This document shows, one piece after another, positions 43,163-55,286 of a DNA stretch of 64,000 nucleotides; position 1 is the stretch's first letter; every line of letters starts with the position of its first letter. The stretch is from Russula earlei (taxonomy: Eukaryota; Basidiomycota; Agaricomycetes; Russulales; Russulaceae), in contig JAGFNK010000018.1 in NCBI GenBank assembly GCA_025769875.1, forward strand, positions 1 through 64,000, written 5' to 3'. The position numbers and the translations under genes are program-made. The notes below the pieces were generated by a model. That model was not told the DNA's origin. It saw only the letters and a program-made list of their open reading frames with translations, and did not search any database.

Positions 43163-44094
43163 TGTCAAGACTCACTGTTGAGCTATCCAGTTCAAGAGCG
43201 AGGGGTAAGCTCAAAGACAAGTCGATAGACGTCCAAGATGGCATGGGCAAGGAGTAGAGTCCAAAGCAGTAACAAATACCAAAGAGGTATAGTTACTGGT
43301 AGAGTCAAGCAGGTACACAGGGAAGAGGCCAGAATTGTCACAAGGGGATGGTCCTTAAAAGAGTATCCCGGGGATGGAGAGTGCCATAAACAAATGGACA
43401 GTCTGAGGACTGTCCGCTACTTTATTGAGCACTTATATACTACAAAGAGAACTGCTATATAGGGAACAAGTCATAACCTTGTTATCAAGCACAATAGAGT
43501 GATGAGTAAGAAGTCGGAGTGCACTTACTGAGCATGCTCAGTCATGCTCAGTAAGCTGCTGAGTAAGAAGGCTTCCCTTGATGAGGAAGAGCCTTCACTG
43601 TCCATGTGTTCACTGCTTTAGTACACATGCAAGCACCTGATTCATTTTCTGTTAGTTAGTTTAGGGCCGGTCATTTGAGGACTTGTAGTTTGGTCCAGGG
43701 AATAGTGTTATCTTATAAGGCCCCTTATATAGTTCTATTAAGGTCCTTAGTATTGCCTTATAGTTTGTTCTATAGTTATTAGAGTAAGTCTAATAACGCG
43801 TTGCAGGGTCCTTGATACTGTGTTAGTGCCTATTGTAGAGCACCTAGAGTCGTCCTAAAGGGTCCTTAGGAAGGCCCTAATACTGTCCTATATTGCTAAA
43901 AGGGTTGCCATTAAGTGGGGCTTGCTGTATGTTGATTGTGCCGAGAATTGCTCGCGTGACAATGCACGTGCAATATTGTGGACACCTTTACTCACCCCTT
44001 TTGCTTGTGTGAACAGGGTGACACCATAGAGGCTGGGTTTCCTCTCATAAGGAAGGGTCCTTCAAGGGCCCTCTCTGGAGAATGGTTCATGACA
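43163..44094 (+). repeat. Solo LTR L1
   Basis: 932 bp, TGTCAAGACTCACTG...TTCATGACA, with exact CAGAT duplications (43158-43162, 44095-44099). The hairpin GGACAGTC-TGAG-GACTGTCC lies near 43398, then TATATAC. Confidence 0.92.
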
Positions 44095-44099
44095 CAGAT

Positions 44100-44915
44100 A
44101 GCAAAGATGCTTCTACCATCCATTTACCAAAGGTGGTTCAAACACAGACACCATCACCCTCAACAACTGAGTCATCTACACATCTCCATGGCAAAGTTGT
44201 GCTCCTTCAAGGACGAGTGAACATCCAAGACACCATGGCCTGTCAGATCACCTTGAGATCCCTTCCTCCTTCCAGTAAGACATCTCCCAAAGCTACTGTT
44301 GTCATCCAGACACAGGCACGATCAAGACAGAACCATTCTGGTTATTCTGGCCAACAGTAGCTTGTCATCTCCACTGTCCCTCCTAACCCTCCCATTTGCC
44401 CTTGATCCTGCACATCATCTGCAACCAAGGCTACAATCACCCATTATTGTCAATCTTTATTGGACACCAAGAAAAAGCACCACCCACCCCAAAAGGAAGA
44501 TTCAGCCAGGTCTTCTTCTGTTGACAGAGTCCAGAAGGCATGCCCCATCCCTTTTTACTCGGCCCCCTCAAGTTAACCTTTATACTTTACAGTTCATTGC
44601 AAATGCACTGGATGCCACAAGAGGAAGTAGTTGGTTGTCCCTCATGCATGGTGCATTGCAGGGTTATTCTTCTTGCAAACAGACAGGCCAATATGAAGGT
44701 ATATCACATGAGAGATGGCATGCACAACAACATGACCAAACAAATCCTGTCTGATGACAACCTCATGTGGTTTACTTTTGCAAAATTTACAACATTCCAA
44801 TATTCAGCAATGTAAATTAGATCACTTATAGTCAAAGTAGGTTGGTAGAGATAAGTAGTGTACAAAAAATTGTTTACACAATCTATACCTTGTCCTAAGT
44901 AATACTGGCCCATCT
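44100..44915. other. Unclassified sequence U, continued
   Basis: Short plus-strand frames (44082-44360, 44299-44754) rich in Ser, Thr, Pro and His. No recognisable motif and no feature I can support as a gene. Confidence 0.35.
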
Positions 44916-45934
44916 TGTCAAGACTCACTATTGAACAATCCAGTTCAAGAGTGAGGGATAAGCTCAAAGATGAGTTGATAGACATCTAGGACAGTGTGAG
45001 CGAGGAGGAGGGTCCAAAGCAGTATCAAGTACCAGAGAGGTATGGTTACTGGTAGTGACAAGCAGTTATGCAGAGAGGAAGCCAGTGTAACACAAGGGGA
45101 CAGTCCTAAAGGAGTATCCCAGGGATAGAGAGTGCTGTAAACAAATGGACAGTCTGAAGACTGTCCACTACTTTATTGAGTGCTTATATACTACAAGGGA
45201 ATTGCTAAATAGGGAACAAGTCATAACCTTGTTATCAAGCACAATAGATGGATGAGTAAGAAGTTGGGGATGCTTAGTGAGCATGCTCAGTCATGCTCAG
45301 TAAGCTGCTGAGTAAGGAGGCCCATAATGATGAGTAAGAGCCTTTAGAGTCCACATGTTTACTGCTTAGTGCATGTGCAAAACATCTGATTCATTTACTG
45401 TTAGTTAGTTTAGGGCTGGTCATTTGGGGACTTGGGGTATTTGTCAGTGGGATAGTGTTGCCTATAAGGCCCCTTATATAGTTCTATTAGGGTCCTTAGA
45501 GTCAACCCTAATACTTCTATTAAGGTCCTTAGTTAGTTTAGGGCCGGTCATTTGAGGACTTGTAGTTTGGTCTAGGGAATAGTGTTATCTTATAAGGCCC
45601 CTTATATAGTTCTATTAGGGTCCTTAGAGTCAACCCTAATACTTCTATTAAGGTCCTTAGTATCACCTTATAGTTTGTTCTAAGGTTATTAGAGTTAGTC
45701 TAATAACATGTTATAGGGCCTATAGTCTTATATTGCTAGAAGGGTTGCCACTTAGTAGGGCTTGCTGTATGTTGATTGTGCCAAGAATCACTTGTGCAAC
45801 AATGTGCACGTGATATTGTGGACACCTCTACTCACCCCTTTTGTCTGTGTGAACAGGGTGGCATCATAGAGGCTGGGTTTCCTCTAATAAGGAAGGGTCC
45901 TTCAAGGGCCCTCTCCGGGAAATGGTTCATGACA
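44916..45934 (+). repeat. Solo LTR L2 with an internal tandem duplication
   Basis: 1019 bp with exact CATCT duplications (44911-44915, 45935-45939). A 128-bp segment beginning near 45404 is tandemly duplicated, which explains why it is longer than L1 and L3. Confidence 0.92.
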
Positions 45935-45939
45935 CATCT

Positions 45940-46636
45940 GGCCTGAAAACCCTGAGATCAGAGATCACATGTTGAGACAGGGGGAGAGGTGGCCCAGTAT
46001 TTTTAATATTTATTCTCACACTCAACATACATGCATAAGATTTGTAAGAATTCCTTTTATGGAAAAGGGAGTTTGGGGGGAGAGGAAGGACAGCTATGAA
46101 AGTCCAAGGGCACAACAATCAGTACATGGGAGCAGGGAGTGGGACTAGTGGCATGTGAGGGGGATTCAAGAACACAGAATATCTTTTTCATTTTGACTCT
46201 ACTTTGGCTCATTTTTTTGAGCTTTTAAGTACATCCCTGTGAGCACTACATTTGTAAATACTTAGGGTAAAGTTTATGAGTCAGTGTGAAAACTTTGGGG
46301 GTGAGATAAACCAATATTGCCTTTGTGGCCTTTAGCTGTCATGTCTAGCTTGCACTCAGTTGGCTCCACAATGTCCTCTAGATATTTTTGATTTGAAGCC
46401 ATATCTGAGACATTTAAATAAATTTCTTTTGGCTTTTTAACTTTTAGCAAGTGATCAGAAACATATGTGATGTGCATGAGATTGAGGTAAGAGAACTTTT
46501 GGGGGCAACTTTCCCCCATAAAGGGGGAGGATCCAAAAATTGTTATTCTGGGCCTGTTTGGGTCCCAAGGCATAGCACATTGCACTGTGAAGGTGCTTTG
46601 CATGTCTTTGCTTTTGGTGGAGTAAAATCCACCACA
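45940..46636. other. Unclassified AT-rich sequence
   Basis: A minus-strand 109-codon frame (46274-46603) is open but has no motif I recognise. Nothing else is supported. Confidence 0.3.
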
Positions 46637-46689
46637 AATTATATTATATAAGTAATGACTTTAGTAGAGCATGAAAAATGTGACAAAAA

Positions 46690-46767
46690 AAGGACAGTCT
46701 ACTCATTCCAGCACAACTTTTAGCCAGGCTAGGGTAAAAGTTGTGCTGGAATGAGTAGACTGTCCTT
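46690..46767. repeat. Perfect 33-bp inverted repeat with 12-nt loop
   Basis: Arms 46690-46722 and 46735-46767 are exact reverse complements (outer bases AAGGACAGTCTACTC), loop GCCAGGCTAGGG. Confidence 0.95.
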
Positions 46768-46782
46768 ATTTAACCTTGTTTG

Positions 46783-47167
46783 TGTTGAACCAGAACCAGA
46801 ACGGATCAAAGAAGGTGAAGACCTTCATACAAGGTTCAAGATCCACTCATAGATGTTACATGTTAGACAGAACTTTAGTATATGCGCTTATGGCAATAGG
46901 GTTACACATACTACACTATCTATCACAAGATGCAGCCTTATGCTGCATCTAGAACATTTCCACATCACGCGACACTGAGTGTGTGATATAGTGGACACCT
47001 GTAGTCACCTCTTTTGGACTTAGGAACAGCCCTGGGTCATAGAGGTATAAATACCATACTTGTAGACGAGTATACACATTGCTCTACACCCCAATATCAC
47101 TTGAGCATTAGCACAACCTCTAAGGTGGGTTGCTTGGCCTGTTAGCTGCGCTCTATGCTGCGCAACA
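46783..47167 (+). repeat. Copia G2 5' LTR
   Basis: 385 bp, TGTTGAACCAGAACC...GCGCAACA. The primer site follows it. Confidence 0.93.
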
Positions 47168-47182
47168 GGTTATGGGCCCTGC
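47168..47182 (+). promoter_or_regulatory. Copia G2 primer binding site
   Basis: GGTTATGGGCCCTGC; half initiator tRNA-Met type. Confidence 0.82.
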
Positions 47183-47335
47183 AAGCCATGTGCCTTCATC
47201 GGCTGCAACAATGGCGAAGCATCCCTGAAGCCTGCATGCTGCACCGAGCTAGTCTACCCTAAGGGGAGACCAGGTCAGCTTGTTTGAATACAATACTCTT
47301 ACTGACAACCTCTAAGCCTCTTTCTAACAGCTATT

Positions 47336-48820
47336 ATGTCATCATCTCAACCCTCTGCCTCTGTTGTCCCCATCCTTGATGGCGCAAACTATGGTATTTG
47401 GTCAAAGGCTATGAAAGCCTACCTCATGTCCATTGGTCTGTGGGGTTATTGCAATGGCACATTTGAATTGCCAGTCCTTCCTGGACTTCCTCAGGTGCCT
47501 CTTCCCAAAGAGATTGCTGCCCAGTCTGTCGCTCTGGCAGCTGTGAGAGAATGGAACAAAGGGAACAATATGGCAGTTGGCCATATGGTCCTTAGATCTA
47601 GCATCGCGATCCAACAGGATCTGACAACTCTGGACAATGCTGAGACTATCTGGAATCACCTTGAAACCCTTTGGGGCACGGCGACTACCACTAGTATCTA
47701 TAAGGACTTTAAAGAAGCCATTTCCATTCGCATTAACCCGAGCCAGCATCCTGGCCCACAAATTGATCGGATTCACACTGCTTTCCAGAGCCTCACTGCC
47801 TCCTCCCTCATAATCCCTGATGCCTTACAGGTGCTCATTATGCTTTCAGCCATTCCCCAGAAATGGGAAATGCTCATCCACATCATCACTCAGAACTATG
47901 ATCTAGCTGACCTTAATCCTAAGGATGTGCGAGAGTCTCTTCTCTCTCAATATCAAACTGAGATGAATTGTGGCACAAACAAAAAGCACAGCACTCAGAA
48001 GCTCTCTGCTGTCAAGCGCAAGCATGGTGACCCCTCCTTCTCTTCTCAGCAGCAGGGCAATAAGCCCAAGCACGATGAAGATAAGGACAAGTGCCAGCGC
48101 GGTAAGCGCGGCGGCAAATGAAAAGGGAAAGGCAAGGAGAAGGCTGATCACAGCCATGGTCCCAGACACTCACATATTGCAGACGTTGCCGCACTCCCAC
48201 TCCTGACCATTACCACTATCGCCCAGCTGGGTCCTTTGGGGATCCAACAATGTACCATCCCAACTGCGACTGACCCTCACAAACGCACTCACAGCCCTTA
48301 CAAGGCCTTAAACAAAGCGCTTGATCTTGCTGATGATCTTGGGGTAACCCTCACTATACAGACAGTCAAGACCCTCGAGCAGTGGATCTTGACTCAATCT
48401 GCTGCCTCGTCAAGTGCAGTCAAATTACCGTCGCCCATCCCTGAGCCTATGGACCAGGACGATGGCAACTTTGCGCAGACAAAGACGTCGGATTTATTCA
48501 ACATATATGACAGTATCCCAGAAGGTGCTGCCACCCCTGAGCGTGCTCTGACTCCGTCAGATGAAGCGCTTGATTGGGGCAGCGACCCCAAAGATAACAA
48601 AGCGTGCGTGCACCTCCCTCTCTCTTTTCACTCGCTAAAGAACCTTTTAGAATTTCCCCAGCCCCAAAGCAGGCTAGATATGTCTAATAAGTGTTCGCTT
48701 GTATCTCACAATGTACAAATTAGCGCAGGAAGTAGTTCCCTGCATAGTGAATGTAACACAAATTGTTTGAGATGTAGAGGAAAGCACAACTTGAGTAAAA
48801 TGGATCCTTATGGCTCCTAG
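47336..48820 (+). pseudogene. gag: Copia G2 gag
   Basis: ATG at 47336 starts MSSSQPSASVVPILDG. The Gag core matches G1 (GIWSKAMKAYLMSIGLWGY, VLRSSIAIQQDLTTLD). A TGA at 48119-48121 interrupts the basic KRGGK region; the corresponding G1 codon is GGA, so this is a G-to-T change. The frame continues SPYKALNKALDLADDLGVT and PMDQDDGNFAQTK to 48820. There a one-base difference from G1 (GGATCC against GGGAACC) throws the protease out of frame. Confidence 0.92.
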
Positions 48821-49875
48821 ACTCTGGTGCATCTGCACACTTCACCTTTGAAATAAAAGACTTTATAGAGTATACGCTGGCTTTGCCGCACGAAAGATCC
48901 CCTGTTAAAACTGCTGATAACACAATATATGTGGAAGGCAAAGGTGCTGTGTTGCTTCGGCACACTGTCAACTCTAAAACGGTTGTCACGTGCATTTCTT
49001 CTGTTCTCTATATTCCGAAAATTAACACTTGGATATTATCTATGGGGGAGTTTTTACAACAAGGGATGCATGCATTAGAGAATAATAGACATATTTCCCT
49101 ACGAGAGGACAGACATATAATCCTGTCCTCTTACCCCTTATTCCTGGGTCAAACCACGTATTGGTTAGACGCCTCAATTGAAAGTGCGCAAGTGCATTCT
49201 CTTATCTACGTGGTAGATTATGATGTCATTCACCGACACCTTGGCCACCCATCTAAGGATGTCGTAACACGTGCAAAGACACATACAAATGGTCTCCCTG
49301 AAGACCTGAAAATCCCTCAGGACCAGCCGGTATGTCCTGGCTGCGTGCAAGGCAAGATGCCTGCATCTGCGCACCCCCCTTCTGAAACTCGTGCTTCCGC
49401 ACCATTTGAGCGTATTCACTTGGACCTTAAGAGTTTCCTAAAAAATAAAAAGTCGACCATAATGGCCATCAAACAATTCCTTGCTATGGTCAAGAACCAG
49501 TATAAAGCAGGAATCAAACAGTGGATGTCCGATGCTGGCGGAGAGTACAAGTCCGAGGCCTTTGATAATGTCCTAAAGGACGAAGGAATTAAAATCCTGC
49601 AAAGTGCCCCATACACTCCACAACAGAATGGACACGCAGAGCGTTTTATGTGCACTGTAATGGACAAAGCTCAGGCAATGCGCCTTGAAGCTTGTCTACC
49701 TCCCTCCTGGTGGGAATTTGCAGTGAATCATGGGACACACTGTTACAATAGGACACCTGCCAGATGCCTTCAATGGCGTACACCCTTCGAAGTCCTAAAG
49801 AACGAGGTCCCTGATATCTCACACCTCAGAGTATTTGGTTGCGGTGCATATGTGCACATACCAGAAAAGCATTGA
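48800..49875 (+). pseudogene. pol: Copia G2 protease and integrase
   Basis: Frame 1 carries WLLDSGASAHFTFE (protease), HRHLGHPSKDVV, CPGCVQGKM and the integrase residues IHLDLKSF, MSDAGGEYKS and QNGHAERFMCT. Compared with G1, 26 residues are missing directly after DLKSF (near 49433), removing the YFVSFIDDYSSYAW strand and helix. The deletion is in frame. The block ends VHIPEKH then TGA at 49873-49875, at the same codon as the G1 stop. Integrase could hardly fold without the deleted part. Confidence 0.92.
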
Positions 49876-51060
49876 GTCAATAAGCTTTCACCTAAAAGCG
49901 AGCTAATGATCTACCTTGGTCATACTGAGGGGATCAAAGCCTCACTCTTCATGAGGCTCCCAAATAACACGCTTTACACAAATGCTACCACCCTGTACGA
50001 TGAGACCCTGTACCCCAAATGTGACAAAGCGCACACTAAAGGTACCATGCGGATTAATGAACCGCGTGAGGAACTACCGCAACAACCTGTTGAAGACACC
50101 ATTCCTGGTGTTGACGACCCATTCCCTACAATTAAAAGTGAGGACGATGAGCAGCCTATACAGGCACCAGAAGAAGAGGAACATGAGGAAACACCCGTCC
50201 CTCCTACACCGTCCCCTCCTCCTGTTGAAGAACCTGTACCTCTTCGAAGGTCTCAGTGGTTGAGGAAAGTACCTACCCGTCCTGGCAACATCTATGGTGA
50301 ACACAGACACCCCACAGAAGTGGAAAAAGACATTCGGCACACACGCACATGGAGAACAATGACAGAAAACCAACCTGGTAGCTCCAGCAAGGATAGTATG
50401 TCAGGATCGGCCACACCAGGCCCTTACCCTCCTGTCATCCTTGACAATCAACTGCCAAAAGCCTCTGAGGATGAGGTAGAAGACATTCTACATCTTGCAA
50501 GGGAAGGGGGAGTCAAATTTCTGAACTATCTGCTCGCCCAAGCAGTTCCACTAAGTTCAGAAGCACCTGATACTGCAAGGATTCGCGAATGGACCTTTAG
50601 GGACATTCTGCGAATGCCAAGTGAACTCCAGAAGGAGTGGAAAGATGCTTGTCGTAAGGAGTTGGAATCCCTCTGCAGATGCAAAGTCTTCGAACTAGTC
50701 GATCCTCCCAAGGATCGCAAAATAATCAAAAATAGATGGGTATTCGACCTTAAGTCTGATGGTCATAAAAAAGCCAGACTAGTCGCCAAAGGCTTCTCCC
50801 AAGTAGAAGGCATTGACTATGACGAAATATTCTCACCTATGGTATGGTTTGAGACAGTCTGCCTGATGATTGCACTCGCAGTGCTCAAAAACTGGCACAT
50901 TAGCGGACTAGACATCAAGACTGCCTTTCTCTATGGTGAGCTCAATGAAGATCTCTATATGGAGCAGCCCAAGGGCTTCAAAATAAAAGGCCAAGAGCAT
51001 AAAGTGATGCGCCTTAAACATGCAATATATGGACTCAAGCAAGCGGCACTTGCATGGTGA
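49876..51060 (+). pseudogene. pol: Copia G2 linker and first part of RT
   Basis: Same frame as integrase after the shared [22 protein letters not shown], an acidic linker and [10 protein letters not shown] lead to [46 protein letters not shown] and [18 protein letters not shown]. It stops at TGA 51058-51060, where G1 has a second Trp codon (LAWW), immediately before solo LTR L3. Confidence 0.92.
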
Positions 51061-51064
51061 ATAG

Positions 51065-52025
51065 TGTCAAGACTCACTGTTGAACTATCCAGTTCAAGAG
51101 CGAGGGATAAGCTCAAAGACGAGTCGATAGACGTCCAAGACTGCGTGGGCAAGGAGTAGAGTCCAGAGTAGCAACAAATACCAGAGAGGTATTGTTACTG
51201 TGAGAGTAGAGCAGTCACGCAGGGAAGAGGCCAGGATAGTCACAAGGGGATGGTCCTTAAAGGAGTATCCCAGGGATGGAGAGTGCCGTAAACAAATGGA
51301 CAGTCTGAGGACTGTCCGCTACTTTATTGAGCACTTATATACTACAAGAGAGCTGCTAAATAGGGAATGAGTCATAACCTTGTTATCAAGCACAATAGAG
51401 TGATGAGTAAGAAGTCGGAGGACACTTACTGAGCATGCTCAGTCATGCTCAGTAAGCTGCTGAGTAAGAAGCTTCTCTTGATGAGTAAGAGCTTCCATTG
51501 TCCACGTGTTCACTGCTTTAGTGCACGTGCAAGCACCTGATTCATTTCCTGTTAGTTAGTTTAGGGCCGGTCATTTGAGGACTTGTAGTTTGGTTAGGGA
51601 ATAGTGTTATCTTATAAGGCCCTTATATAGTTCTATTAGGGTCCTTAGAGTCGACCCTAATACTCCTATTAAGGTCTTTAGTGTTGCCTTATAGTTCGTT
51701 CTATAGTTATTAGAGTTGGTCTAATAACGCGTTGTAGGGCCTTTGATACTAGGTTAGTACCTATTGTAGAGTTCCTAGGGTCGTTCCAAAGGGTCCTTAG
51801 GAAGGCCCTAATACTGTCTTTTGTTGCTAGAAGGGTTGCCTTTGAGTGGGGCTTGCTGTATGTCGATTGTGCTGAGAATCGCTCGTGCAACAATGCGCGC
51901 GCGATATTGTGGACACCTCTACTCACCCCTTTTGCTCATGTGAACAGGGTGACACCATAGAGGCTGGGTTTCCTCCTATAAGGAAGGGTCCTTCAAGGGC
52001 CCTCTCCGGGGAATGGTTCATGACA
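51065..52025 (+). repeat. Solo LTR L3 inside copia G2
   Basis: 961 bp, TGTCAAGACTCACTG...TTCATGACA. The flanks AATAG (51060-51064) and GATAG (52026-52030) are a 5-bp duplication with one mismatch. Confidence 0.88.
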
Positions 52026-52030
52026 GATAG

Positions 52031-53076
52031 CCCTTGACAAGTCCATGGCCTCACTCGGCCTTATTCACCTTATGTCTGACTCTGGGCTCTTTGTTGGTAA
52101 AGACAAGAGCATCATAGCCATCGTCTATGTTGATGATGTGCTCTTCTTTGGAGCAGACAAAAAACAAATCAATAAAACAAAGGAGTGCTTCATGAAGCTC
52201 TGGGAATGTCGAGATCTGGGCAATGCCCAAGAATTTCTATGCATGAGCATCATACGCAAGTCTGGCCAAATACATCTGGACCAGACTGAATATCTCAGGA
52301 AAGTGCTGCAGCATTTCGACTTGCTTAATGCAAACCCTGCTCCTACTCCACTACCAGAGGGCTATCACCCCTCTCCCAACACTTCCGCTGCTGACCCAGC
52401 CTTGCGGTCAAAATTCCAGCAAGTTATAGGATCACTCCTATACATAATGCTTGGAACGCATCCAGACATAGCCTTTGCGGTCACTAAGTTGTCGCAACAT
52501 GCTGCCAACCCCTCAAAGGACCATTTAAATTGTGCATTCTATATTTGCCAATACCCCTTGGGAACCGCCAACTATGCCTTGGTCTATGATGGACCATACA
52601 ATGGTGGCCTAATGGCATATGCCAACTCTGACTGGGCTTCTGATCCGACTAATCGGAAGTCCACTACAGGCTATATGGTGAACCTGGCTGGAGCAATATT
52701 TTCATGGAACTCACGAGTGCAGAAAACAGTTGCGCTCTCCTCCACTGAAGCCGAGTACATGTCGCTCTCTGACACGAGCAGACAGTTAGTTTGGATTAAA
52801 TCCTTACTAACAGAACTTGGCATTAATCTTGCTCCCATCCCACTGTTCGGTGATAACCAAGGCTCAATATTCTTGGCCTCCAACCCTGTGCAAGAAAAGC
52901 GCATCAAACACATTGATTTGCACTATCACTTCATTTGTGAAGTCATACAAAACAAGCAGGTGGAGCTATTCTTTATTGAAGGGGCTAACAACCCTGCCGA
53001 CATGTTCACCAAGAACCTTGGTCATGTCAAGTTCCTCAAATTCAGGGAGCAACTAGGACTAACGTTCTACCCCTGA
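52031..53076 (+). pseudogene. pol: Copia G2 RT (second part) and RNase H
   Basis: Continues the RT frame after L3: LDKSMASLGLIHLMSDSG, then the catalytic IVYVDDVLFFGADKK. MKLWECRDLGNAQEF (Trp intact, unlike G1), TPLPEGYHPSPNTSAAD, NSDWASDPTNRKSTTGYM, SRVQKTVALSSTEAEYMS, FGDNQGSIFLASNP and ADMFTKNLGHVK follow. It is open to the stop at 53074-53076. Asn replaces the first Asp of the usual ADSDWA RNase H motif seen in G1, which may weaken RNase H. A polypurine tract AAGGGAGAG (53117-53125) precedes the 3' LTR. Confidence 0.93.
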
Positions 53077-53125
53077 ATGTGGGAAAATGCTCACAGCATC
53101 TACCGATGCACTTAGCAAGGGAGAG

Positions 53126-53510
53126 TGTTGAACCGGAACCCGAACGGACCAAAGAAGGCGAAGACCTTCATACAAGGTTCAAGATCCGCTCATAGATGTT
53201 ACGTGTTAGACAGAACTTTAGTATATGCGCTTATGGCAATAGGGTTATGCATACTACACTATCTATCACAAGATGCAGCCTTATGCTGCATCTAGAACAT
53301 TTCCACATCATGCGACACTGAGTGCGCGATATAGTGGACACCTGTAGTCACCTCTTTTGGACTTAGGAACAGCCCTGGGTCATAGAGGTATAAATACCAT
53401 ACATGTAGATGAGTATACACATCGCTCTACACCCCAATATCACTTGAGCATTAGCACAACCTCTAAGGTGGGTTGCTTGGCCTGTTAGCTGCGCTCTATG
53501 CTGTGCAACA
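53126..53510 (+). repeat. Copia G2 3' LTR
   Basis: 385 bp, the partner of 46783-47167. Confidence 0.93.
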
Positions 53511-53565
53511 GTTTGTCACATTTTTTGTGTGATACTTAAGTCATTACTTATATTATATAATTCAT

Positions 53566-54379
53566 GGCTGCAACAGAGCCTACTCAGCACTTGCAATATT
53601 TTACTTTTATTGTCCACTGAGTTGACTATAAGCAGACTCAACTTATCCCTTCCTGCCCATTGTGAGAACATGGGATGGAATGTGGAAGTGGGGGATGGTG
53701 TGGCAGTTTTGGGCTGCCAGGTGCATGTGCAGAGGAGTGCAACAGCACAACATGGTGTGTCCCCAGGATCTTTTTGATCTCTCAAATTTTTTGCACTCCC
53801 CTCAGGGGAGAATAAATTACTTTTGCTCCCTCTCTGCTTTTGTTTCATTCAGATCAAAATTGAAAATGTCTGAAAATCAAGAGCACTTTTTTCATTCCAT
53901 ATTGGCTCCACCTCTCCTGTATCCAACAGAAATGCAAATGCATGACTCAATCACATGCATGCACCAAAACTAGAGCAAGTACATCAGCCAGACAGGCAGG
54001 CAGTGCATATTTTCCATTGAAGTCTGAGGTTCACTTACTGTATGATTCCATTTACATTTCACTCCTGTTCCTGACTCCAAAAACTCTTAAAAACCATTTT
54101 CTCCTATTTTATCTCCTAAGTAATTGTTACAAACCACACCTTACCCCCCTTAGCACCTTACCACCATGATGTCATATGACAATTACCTTTACTCTCAATG
54201 GAATGACCAAGTCATTATCCTTACTCCAAGGCTGCATACAGGCACTCTCCAGTACCCAGTTACCAACTCCCTCACAGAGGGACACACACCACAAAGTCAA
54301 CTTAATCAAGAGCACATCAGGATACAGCATCAGATGGCTTCAGGCCACTTTACCCCACCAGGGCTATCATCCTGCCACT
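53566..54379. other. Unclassified sequence, no gene seen
   Basis: Only short overlapping frames of at most about 100 codons. No repeat relationship to the rest of the window was noticed. It precedes a family A LTR. Confidence 0.35.
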
Positions 54380-54792
54380 TGTTACCAAGTGGTTTGGGGT
54401 CCAGAAGATGCCGGGATGCCTGAACTATGGACTGCATTGTTTGCTTCATGTGTGGATCAGATCTTGACCGTTTATGTTCCTTGATATTGCATTTGGAATG
54501 TGTTGATTGTATCTTTCTGAAGATGTATTACAGAAGCAATGAATCGCATTGCTTCTGTTCCAGATGTTCCTGTACTGCCATGTATGTTGCTTCCCTGATT
54601 GGGAATGTACTTATGACACCGAGATTGCTACTATGGAAGCACTTAAATGCTTCCAGCACCAAGCTCACTTACACAGAAGCAAGTATTGCTTCTATGAACC
54701 GCCTTTGCTACTATAGCACCAACCAGTACTTACAGTAGTACGAACCTTATCCCTGAGGGCTATATAAAGCCCCCAGTTCATAACAGTTGAGC
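54380..54792 (+). repeat. LTR family A, left part (A2), split by gypsy C
   Basis: Starts TGTTACCAAGTGGTTTGG and matches the first two thirds of 59144-59763. It stops at the hairpin GTTGAGC, exactly where gypsy C begins. The remaining part must lie right of the window. Confidence 0.87.
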
Positions 54793-55286
54793 TGTCACAG
54801 AACCGGTACTTCGGACCAGACCAGCAACCAGGCTAGCCTACCTGGATGGACCTCATGTCCACCTCACGTTTTATGACTCATTTGACAAACTCATGTCTTC
54901 CTGTATGTTCCAGCATGTTCTCATCTTGATTGCCTTGATGTACCCTCAAGGACACCATTTGATATAGTGTTCCTCATGTATATAAGACTGCTAGTTGATG
55001 AGAACAAGCCATAAGCTTGTTCTCTTGTGAAATATCACTGGATTCAGCTTTGGGACTGTAGGCTTGCAGGGAATCAAGCAATTGTCTTAGAAACTTCCCC
55101 ACCTCTCTGAGCCTTCCAATGCGAAGACTTACTCATTGTATTTCCACTCCACAGTACACACTAGCCTTCGCTGTGTTGTCACCGAGATCCCCGAACCCCG
55201 CAAGAACTTGTCGTCTTGCTTGACTCAAGTGTGCACATCCCGCATGTGAAACAATTTGTCAATGACACTGCCCCCAGTCGGTGACA
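54793..55286 (+). repeat. Gypsy C 5' LTR
   Basis: 494 bp, TGTCACAGAACC...GGTGACA. TATATAA at 54979-54985. The hairpin GAACAAGC/GCTTGTTC lies at 55002-55022. Confidence 0.93.

Larger units (their letters stand above)
46783..53510 (+). mobile_element. Copia element G2, plus strand
   Basis: 385-bp LTRs (46783-47167, 53126-53510) with exact GTTTG duplications (46778-46782, 53511-53515). Same family as G1. It has a 26-residue integrase deletion, a gag stop, a frameshift and the solo LTR L3 inserted in RT. Confidence 0.95.
46637..53565. mobile_element. Small hairpin (MITE-like) element split by copia G2
   Basis: 46637-46688 (ATTATATTATATAAGTAATG...AAAATGTGACAAA) is an imperfect inverse of 53513-53565. 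Between them, left of G2, is a perfect 33-bp hairpin (46690-46767). Without G2 the whole is about 200 bp. No flanking duplication was established. Confidence 0.55.

Noticed and set aside
46274..46603. 109-codon minus-strand frame as a host gene
   Set aside because: No start context, no motif, surrounded by decayed repeats.
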